Shown: one piece after another, positions 60,601-64,000 of the stretch
Position numbering within the stretch: the first letter of the stretch is position 1
Layout: every line of letters starts with the position of its first letter
Assembly: GCA_001661515.1 (NCBI GenBank)
Contig: LUVW01000031.1
Coordinates: 124,001 to 188,000, forward strand
Direction: 5' to 3'
Source: Capniomyces stellatus
Lineage: Eukaryota; Kickxellomycota; Harpellomycetes; Harpellales; Legeriomycetaceae
DNA: 64,000 bases
Translations under genes and position numbers: made by a program
Notes under the pieces: model-generated
What the model saw: the letters and a program-made list of their open reading frames with translations, nothing else
The model's database searches: none
What the model was told of the DNA's origin: nothing

Positions 60601-63600
60601 TTAACGCTATTTCTTGGTCAAGAAGCTCTAAAAGCAATAATCTGGAAAACACGTTGTTTTCGCTGCTCTTTGCTGGCGACAAGTTTCCAATAATCGAGTT
60701 GGCCAGTGAAACACAAAGTTGGTCAACCAGCTTGGAGTTTTCCTTGGATGACTCGCTGGAACCAGCCTTGTCAGCCAACCAGCCTGCAAACTTGGCAAAC
60801 AAAAAGATGTTTTTTGTGTTTGCCAAACTGCTGTTTTCTGGCTTTAATGGTGTGTCCAGATTGTTCAAGCTTGCGTAAATCATAAACAGACCAAACAGTT
60901 CCATTGCGTTGGCACTATAAACAGCTCCCATACTGTTGCTGTCCAAACCTGCCTTGTCGTTTGAACTTGGGATTTCCACGTTTACCAGATTTGCAATCTT
61001 GCCAATCACTAGGTTTTCTATTGCTTTAGAGCCTTCATTTAGTTTGTCGGTGCTGGGTTCTGTTGAATATTGGACAAACGATCCTCTTTGCACTCTTTCG
61101 CTTGCTTGCTTGCACAACTGGACAAAATTCCTCATCAATGCTGCAGACCCAGCACTACTAGACCTGCCGGACTTCAATCCGTCTAAATCAGGTCTGTTCA
61201 AAGTAAACAAATCCATGCCACAAACACCCACGTTCATACAGGCGATGCTAAACAGAGTTGTTGCTGTAAACACGTCATAAACCTTGTTGAGTTTTGCAAT
61301 TCTGATAAAGTCGATTGATTGGTACCCAATGTCCAAAACAATATCAATCAGCCCAGACTCAACACAGCTACTTGCAATTGACTCGTTTCTGTTGGATTTT
61401 GGCACTTGAGTTGGTTGTTGTTGTGTTGGTGGCAGCATTGAAATCTCAATTCCACGGTTTCTCATTGCTCTTGATAGTTCGCCGTGTACAGGGTCAACAG
61501 TCATAAAGATCCTGAAGTCTTTATGTGGAGTAATTGTCCGAACTCCACCAACAACCCCGTCCAATCCACCCAAATCGCCAACTTCTGAAACAGGAATAAT
61601 CCCGCACTCGCTAAGCGTCAAAACTCCATTAGGCTCCAACAGTCCATTTAGCCTATCAAGAACCGAAGGGCTGCATAGATTAGCTTTATCAATCAGCAGC
61701 CAGTGTCCGTTCAGCAAAGCTTCAACCAACACTCCGTCAACCCACTCAAACTTGCCAAGAACACTTGAGCTATGCAGCATTTTGTACCTTGCCAGCTGCG
61801 TGCTGGTTTTGGTGATTTGCACACTCAACTCGTCCAGTTCGCCTCCAATCCCGCTTTCAATCCCGCTGTTTGACCGCAGGTATTCGACAATGTGGCTTGA
61901 AAGTACCAGCACATTTTCAACGCCACCAATATTGTTCAGGTCCGAGTTCGACAGTTTGCCCTGGCACATAGACAGCTGAGCTGCCAGTTGTATGCTGGTA
62001 CTGTTTGATTGAACGAACTCTCCATTGGTGGTCTGTTTGTTGACGAGCAAATAGTATAGCAGTTGCTTGGCTAACCCGCTAACCAACCCAGTCAGCTTCA
62101 TGTAATGTCTGGTCAAATCAAGTTTTTCAAATCCTCCTAGCAGCTCCAAAGTGTCGATTGAGTTGTTCATTGTAAATTCAAGACATTTATTTCCCGTCAG
62201 TGCTGCCAGGTACCGGACAATTGAAGACTTGCCAACACCACTGCTTCCCACCAGAATAGCCATCCACTTCATGTTGACACAGTGGATCAGGTGCTCCAGT
62301 GTTTTGTTCTGGCTCACTAGCAACGTGTTTTCGCTATTTGCCGATGGTATTGCAGACATGTTGTTGATGGACTTGGCGCCCATATTTCTCCTGATTACCG
62401 CTGATCCTACAGCCAAAGTTTCTCTGTTTATAACCACAGCATTTTCGCAGTTGAGAATCTTGTTTACAACCAAATCACCCTTGTTAAACACCGATTCGAT
62501 AAGCTGCGCCATTTCAAACTTGTCATTGTGGCTTCTCATCCTGTCAATGTACAGCGTTGACACGTAATCTAATGGCGATTTGTTGCCACCCCCAGCACCG
62601 CTATAGGTGATTTCCAACCACCGGTAAACATCTCTCAAGTTAAACTCCCAAGGCGAACCCAACCGTCCAAACCTTCTTTGGGTTGTTACTTGGTGCTGGA
62701 CCAAATTGTTGAACTTTAAAACGTCAGCCAGCAGCTCCCTGTTGCTTTCGTTGAGCTTGGGAAACTTGAACCGGCAGATGATTTCCATGTCAACAAAACT
62801 CAACTCGTCCATGTACGCCAATGTAAACCTTCCGGTAAACGATTTAGGCAAACCTTTTCTCCCACCCCCTTGTACAACCGGGTTTTGTGCAGCAAACAAG
62901 TAAAAGTCCTTGTGGCAAAAGAACTCTTTGTTCAATTCACTAATATAAACAGATCCTCGATGATCAAGACAACTGTTTAGTCCTTCAAGCACACTTTGTG
63001 AAGCCAAATTGATTTCGTCCAGCAACACCCAGTCTCCGTTCTGCATTGCCCTCAAAAACGGTGCGTCTCGCCACTCAAACTGTCCTGACTTTCCGTTTTC
63101 CACCGGTAAATCACACCCAAACAAGTCCATTAAATCGGTCTGATCGCTCAAGTTGATCCTCACCAGCTTGTGTCTTGTCATTTTAGCCAATGACTCTACT
63201 AATGTGGTCTTCCCTACTCCCGGACTTCCCTCCAGCAATAACGGCTTTTTGATCTGCAATCCCCGCAAAATCCTAAACAAGTTGTCAAAACTTGTTGGCG
63301 CATGGAACGCAAAGCTCTTGTTATCAAACTCACCGCCATCCTTGCACTCCACATAAAAGGGCTCAATCCCCAGCTTCCCGTGCGATTCCTGGTTCAGATT
63401 GCCTGACTTGCTAACCAAGTACTCTGGCAAACACGAAATGTCAACACCGTTCATCTCCAGCAGCTTTGCAGAGTTGTACAGCCCAAAGTTCAGCGCAGAC
63501 TCCTTAGTGTTGTTATCCATGCCAGCAAACCCAACCAGCTTGCCTACACAATAGTCCTTCACCATCTGTTTCTTTTCCAAAAACGAAGCCCCACTACTGG

Positions 63601-64000
63601 ACTTGCCTGTTTCCAACCTCATATTGCTGAACATCAGTGCCAAGTTTGACCCAACAGACCCATGTGTTCCTATTCCATCAAGAATCACTAAACATCCGCC
63701 ATGAACAACAGCCAAATCAACACTCAGCCCGCTAACCGTCTTTGCAACAAAATCGCACCACGCCAAATAATCACGGAGCGAAAGAAGATTCATCAAGCTA
63801 AACTCCACGCCCTCCACACCGCTATCCGCTAGCCCCAACCCTCCAGCAAGGTTTCTTGGCTTAACAAAGTCTGTAAACCACTGTGCAAACTCAAGAATTG
63901 CGTCTGCAGCCAAAAAGCACCACTTGTCATCATCCAAACCACCTTCAACCGTCAAACCAACGTGCTTTTGGTACGACTGGACCATCCTGTCAACAAGAAT
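48605..64000 (-). CDS. MDN1: Midasin (Rea1), C-terminal 5,131 codons; 5' end beyond window
   Basis: Giant dynein-like AAA ATPase that removes Rsa4 and Ytm1 from pre-60S ribosomal particles. No intron is visible over 15.4 kb, and the frame is open at the right edge, so the apparent Met at 63985 is internal. Residues below count from it. AAA5: Walker A GSPGVGKT near 252, Walker B VLLDEINLAS near 322. AAA6: Walker A GSSGVGKS near 580; the second site reads LLIDKANLCSPSVLD near 765. A helical linker runs to about 3950, a D/E/N/Q-rich region to about 4780, and a C-terminal MIDAS domain with DxSxS in AIDDSKSM near 4900 binds the UBL domain of its substrates. AAA1-AAA4 must lie beyond the window. 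The linker is far longer than in yeast, where the whole protein has 4,910 residues. Confidence 0.96.
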   Translation of the reverse strand: MLVDRMVQSYQKHVGLTVEGGLDDDKWCFLAADAILEFAQWFTDFVKPRNLAGGLGLADSGVEGVEFSLMNLLSLRDYLAWCDFVAKTVSGLSVDLAVVHGGCLVILDGIGTHGSVGSNLALMFSNMRLETGKSSSGASFLEKKQMVKDYCVGKLVGFAGMDNNTKESALNFGLYNSAKLLEMNGVDISCLPEYLVSKSGNLNQESHGKLGIEPFYVECKDGGEFDNKSFAFHAPTSFDNLFRILRGLQIKKPLLLEGSPGVGKTTLVESLAKMTRHKLVRINLSDQTDLMDLFGCDLPVENGKSGQFEWRDAPFLRAMQNGDWVLLDEINLASQSVLEGLNSCLDHRGSVYISELNKEFFCHKDFYLFAAQNPVVQGGGRKGLPKSFTGRFTLAYMDELSFVDMEIICRFKFPKLNESNRELLADVLKFNNLVQHQVTTQRRFGRLGSPWEFNLRDVYRWLEITYSGAGGGNKSPLDYVSTLYIDRMRSHNDKFEMAQLIESVFNKGDLVVNKILNCENAVVINRETLAVGSAVIRRNMGAKSINNMSAIPSANSENTLLVSQNKTLEHLIHCVNMKWMAILVGSSGVGKSSIVRYLAALTGNKCLEFTMNNSIDTLELLGGFEKLDLTRHYMKLTGLVSGLAKQLLYYLLVNKQTTNGEFVQSNSTSIQLAAQLSMCQGKLSNSDLNNIGGVENVLVLSSHIVEYLRSNSGIESGIGGELDELSVQITKTSTQLARYKMLHSSSVLGKFEWVDGVLVEALLNGHWLLIDKANLCSPSVLDRLNGLLEPNGVLTLSECGIIPVSEVGDLGGLDGVVGGVRTITPHKDFRIFMTVDPVHGELSRAMRNRGIEISMLPPTQQQPTQVPKSNRNESIASSCVESGLIDIVLDIGYQSIDFIRIAKLNKVYDVFTATTLFSIACMNVGVCGMDLFTLNRPDLDGLKSGRSSSAGSAALMRNFVQLCKQASERVQRGSFVQYSTEPSTDKLNEGSKAIENLVIGKIANLVNVEIPSSNDKAGLDSNSMGAVYSANAMELFGLFMIYASLNNLDTPLKPENSSLANTKNIFLFAKFAGWLADKAGSSESSKENSKLVDQLCVSLANSIIGNLSPAKSSENNVFSRLLLLELLDQEIALNSNTGLSSQVGSGLVVSVLRDLLTDSRVLGLQELLVSLRNEKFYLAIEEFSKVNESTPTDIKTSPYYSTLLSRFSLENTDLLNFVDLQDCAVELIGTYSSQLYTLRKQELVLQSFNKSTTNKLEKKVVLHAHMANLYAESQGTQVSTDQLAHPSLQYLMPLINSSQKVLEKFVLYIASTKNSFADIGGYKQDTCYLESAKLLSDLIRCSNRVFDTLLVSKADSLDVGHVSVSVEEYINKYKLFFELVKFNESADVDENSSVVRLGCGKFNQVWLQSDFVLEMSNIYNQITNLQIALGLGSNELVRVLWHNLHPQTLLNKNMHDIKARLITLFDNLASLVIPNTNKAAGNKTKLESLFSTASVKRDISSIVQAIATLFACLSFTADKYDSSSLDLANKGRGETLYKKNQVVQVDGLILKLEDFTTKLEGVYSPIFEEISQASNTSDIGGSNGADQSGPASNIVFDISQITNLNEPETDVDLLFNQVVLVDCSTLINRINTLNSGAQSINHSMATALLSTKDDLSSELLDLMVDSIQNESSLSRELELLVTNYADNHHYEALNPSTIAINSSSNTGSGAAEAGNKAKTSDLGLVCEYLATQLRLKWQVGSLLDMAKSTESSNSESLRKDIKQVLVRLIAINREKMHYRYLDLLRPKQTIYNKASEISTIQKQIYKLNKAEQSAETGKAGKLVDFGIYTRSSTISVDSADLAYLSNSVTNVHLANRLQVLWPLPSNGPEITNHALFTPIVSYTVHNLNSVPITAYEKTKSMAAVVWSQMMGSKAVAGKKPVQWQNFVNEAIEYLNEYMIMYVAIKAVVKLGNKTSDDSADAGADDKQVVDELGHVKDLVLVLTNSSSSESLEDMIKIKKLTKQLSVKSREMYIYVMEGLQIGNPANSESLHQVLNTIETIIVLTFIDSVNSFKRALDFSYNKQTSNYLSHDQHCFELQFYNLVWLKKAKIMMSMALLNSMVPKHPIDPALKSFDLLLWSVDDYYRHYSMYLANSIFSSFAGSGRENSLTESDIRACESIGSRILDLESLSVYRPDNSASSSDTVGDEGSKISFGLLWESMRRVLDGLLEMTKVVNTLDMVTIVHATNNLPKHFSLSKTELKSVKNAEYLVGAMQSSLGFATDQLIGKFGGAYKDIVMSWAIQANSIRHNLQSLEFISSQFRLSLSSVTECVAQLTSSKINEFPFNHLVNSSASRDSDGQLEFLLSKKTMSAIRYSLKSIESVKYNSEAAKNQNLKSSVMKTLSDGSESIMYQNYLVILLNKLAYSVYKQSELNQQTYTFINDVLLEFYTIWQKLENLKTQRDIETSNFYKKRGSSEQQNFLNADLSDLERNKKEFDEWFPSYDDDFLLESDTDVLNQQNESGIDGKSELDGLDMGKEIIPDLDEHVVTKLFGLHQWIFETFNPSKLIDPAIKVSNSSAHSKLVLQMNSQGNQWASEFEGKLWALLSVDGANGANGANGANGNNSDLINGSVNDISVDSEVGSGGAKQADVEMRQFGVHVDSRLRGSHLAVLATELVNSLSSNELTSYITRKQAESTNQATVKTDKNAPNKPKKGSKKATNAISHFSQHLAEANHPLYKLYTINNPADKKGVRLYDFYHDSNASEASKLNGCLNPLVGRIATLLSEWPEHPVLLQIQQLTNKILNLPITTPVAKILSGLESLFSRSQDWEAYSSKATSIQIQLDLISKQIIGWRQLELYSWPQLLEIEHNKHTNKANSYWFHLYTIILTLQDPAQEDGEQEDGAETVKKQLTPQSIVELVDRFLQTCALGEFETRLSLLATFSKHRKALLVFESTDSGYMSVSADNDAVSIALDNSISYYSQFVNLIKQNVDDSRMAISKNLAEFVKISSWRDVNPVALKEGAKRTHYHLAKCLKKWRDSLLMPVNSVIEQSLNTKIQIADKACLNNTNLGFVSSKLRSYGYLQGVCACCLAYSIAPIVDYELATPLINNAAINIAHTNMLGSADSGQLEKSKKRTKNSRALLDLQLKELIDSSISRFWNFNKWSVTTETLVKAQNLFGQLSENKSLVFRTELINVHKKMVRFINNHPKLNNNLKIQFTEFNKWFEMRNKKLSSSKTNFGFWTSPQPNPKTVAIALGSSKLNKQFDEFITSIRANAPKRTKNHVTSANNDDMEVDSDEGEDVEDVEEDFLELQQIDYDNIDDNLSNYIYELISEIKYFQTLTTPSELTNKAETLIKQSQIKVDQYKQRIKELNITTEPSGNAMFKTKAIRVKRTIKIINVTNDDDENEDGIIDPETGKVLVKPELLDKKSANMLQAKAIRSYWSQQKQLRSKLLVDMLKQAKKLGLNSNYNSKLSESSLQTGSDPSNLDLFKVLSKQSSLNIDSYVTSIHTNSCNKQLDSHPSIPLLLQSNNSYFQLVTLLQHAKLAASSLATTNSEASKINGRNEIPQHQISKLLAMNLHWSTLVSNQRDVTCLVLNETTMFNHIANLWNHVDISHDMTRFEHYHSPCSDNSETVLTSLAEKKSLVDSVIDTLDQCLSSLSTTISLTQISSATSISISKSDTKELETAKSDLESLCSATSSLQSDINSIYQLVFVNSKNTSLSPTTAYSLLWLNNKDNLFDALEIDDWIATCVSKLNQTLNLYPVSSAWVTPVLDTLLRFTHNNESAISFNLFLDSPKTTPVNTVDIDNMFCELTVLISNLSTNVTVTLQNVFKQLDVYSKLYKTTLFNTSHTKNKANALNQDTVDEWDMNPNEIKERSEFVNSVFSNLSISQVTTLLVELAVKTAQIRKEISENEANKPYVVYLQSLVNDKIQPLIAQFNSCLQHLINSLSQHHYQFVRSCTAFVQLSTTIFTRGLASPAALEVAKYGAEKNEDESNDTGDNSKMKSDEFDTNAGMGEGNTDGAKNVSNEIEDEEQVLGTKEEEKTEEEKQAEKEKNKENQIDRNEDAIEMDADFEGEVGEADLEDQSDSSDSDNDDDEDENNHFDEQMGNVDNTDPTSIDEKMWQDDDNNNEDDDDSGNNKNQKKAERQVNQVADQGSKDQEMVAKDTDDNMDNNNPDPEQPDSNPQNKPEKEKKSTKPSNDLDQNEADNNDDDGQNNDQDDQDMGGDEDDGEGDDANNNEQDPNGLGAKLPIADVDTDIKDQLDLPDDLNLDIGKNEDEGPGFEDSLDNNDFNDPEFNKNNKDKNDQVGDNDGENDGENDGENDGEKGENDDQNDDQNNGEGNEMDVDQSQVENDGLGEADGSTSAVPVDENEGEGEGQGEGEKEGGEENGEEGEEMDQDPHSVSGIPNQDPNKETDQDQSNEDSGNGQDGEEGDDLENKLDNKLNDQSESNPQTFGVGGGEVGKTDNEGESESNKTQAKSTKNKQDQNNQDKPDDNNEGAENDDSGDQNGDNNDMPNNQSMAQPSFDNSSNEQSQFIPLNQLDKSQQQQSQQNNKNKENKEKADKEENRRNLQHEIEQKNNPLRSLADAMEQWEQKLDMVDRDLDSQEETKDQSGENSDNMETDETNQYQMVAENEQHDNSAMADADKDQAMKQREEFKQGQDKDPQAVDDKSKEKTVVSGDQPQDPNTEENSNKDMGNFKEENNVEPTAELTEEEKKQAAMDRIKELTSKLHKKNKQGSNKHKSNSSNDDSEIDPNNNSDGNGNDLDDSDELLDTENELITFGNGNGEQTENENNVVEDRFEINNTNTQNTEIDIDQLRADLETVTLNWQEFGNVEQEANMLWQAYNMATHDKAISLSEQLKLILEPTLASQLKGDYRTGKRLNMKKIIPYIASGYKKDKIWLRRTKPNKREYLVMLAIDDSKSMAESPNAIKLTFETLSLLTSSLNLLDVGQLSLVSFGQNVKLLTDFSQSFSIENGAKAITQLSFNQDSTNTNLLLNTAINMFNNSPSNSQNSDLWKLMLILSDGVCQDHAGIKQIVRNALEHKIMIVFVIIDRNPQPQSQSQSTSTPTSTSTSNSQKSTHSNSITDIKRVHYNTTPDGKIELQMVRYLDTFPFDFYVVLRDINGLSEVLSDALRQFFSLIGNE

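Noticed and set aside
1..64000. Bacterial origin, plasmid or prophage content
   Set aside because: Spliced genes and nuclear eukaryotic families throughout; no prokaryotic operon or phage genes.
1..64000. tRNA or rRNA genes
   Set aside because: I looked for T-loop and acceptor patterns and rRNA-like stretches and saw none; a covariance-model search would be decisive.

Overview
The window is nuclear DNA from a fungus with small spliceosomal introns, very AT-rich spacers and more GC-rich coding exons. A DUF4246 protein (a mainly fungal family), an intron-split class III alcohol dehydrogenase and a single-chain FGAM synthase fit a fungus. A NELF-A homologue, absent from the model yeasts, points outside Dikarya. 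Secreted trypsin-like proteases in a low-GC genome make an insect-gut Kickxellomycotina fungus (Harpellales, Smittium-like) my best guess. That placement is inference with low confidence. Two runs of N (12379-12397 and 36429-36439) show that this is a scaffold built from at least three contigs.

Layout. 1-947: 5' part of a DUF4246 gene cut by the window edge; its first 542 bases recur exactly at 36516-37057. 2038-3803: six-exon SFA1 on the minus strand. 3804-7648: long AT-rich spacer with a 21-bp tandem repeat. 7649-8785: three-exon Mpo1-like membrane protein with a coiled-coil tail. 9245-20768: accessory island with one apparently active secreted S1 protease (9662-11353), two identical copies of a catalytically dead paralogue (13406-15088 and 17293-18975), 5'-truncated non-LTR retrotransposon ends, and decayed protease scraps. 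The dead-protease unit is a 3,887-bp tandem duplication, and the middle retroelement copy is a recombinant between the two outer ones. 21636-24446: TRA2-type splicing factor. 25975-30369: ADE6. 30646-32255: CDC73, rebuilt here as five exons. 34405-35586: eIF5. 35852-37057: 5'-truncated DUF4246 copy with a gap. 37469-40192: NELF-A homologue. 40193-44133: spacer. 44134-44931: two-pass membrane protein of unknown function. 45747-48391: LisH-CTLH-WD40 protein, rebuilt as eight exons. 48605 to the window end: the last 5,131 codons of midasin.

How the genes relate. Most are unlinked housekeeping genes. Two act in RNA polymerase II elongation (CDC73 of the Paf1 complex, NELF-A), one in splicing (TRA2), one in start-codon selection (eIF5), and one in pre-60S ribosome maturation (midasin). 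The protease island is the accessory part: an active enzyme, recently amplified pseudo-enzymes with a similar promoter, and relics showing repeated gene birth and death.
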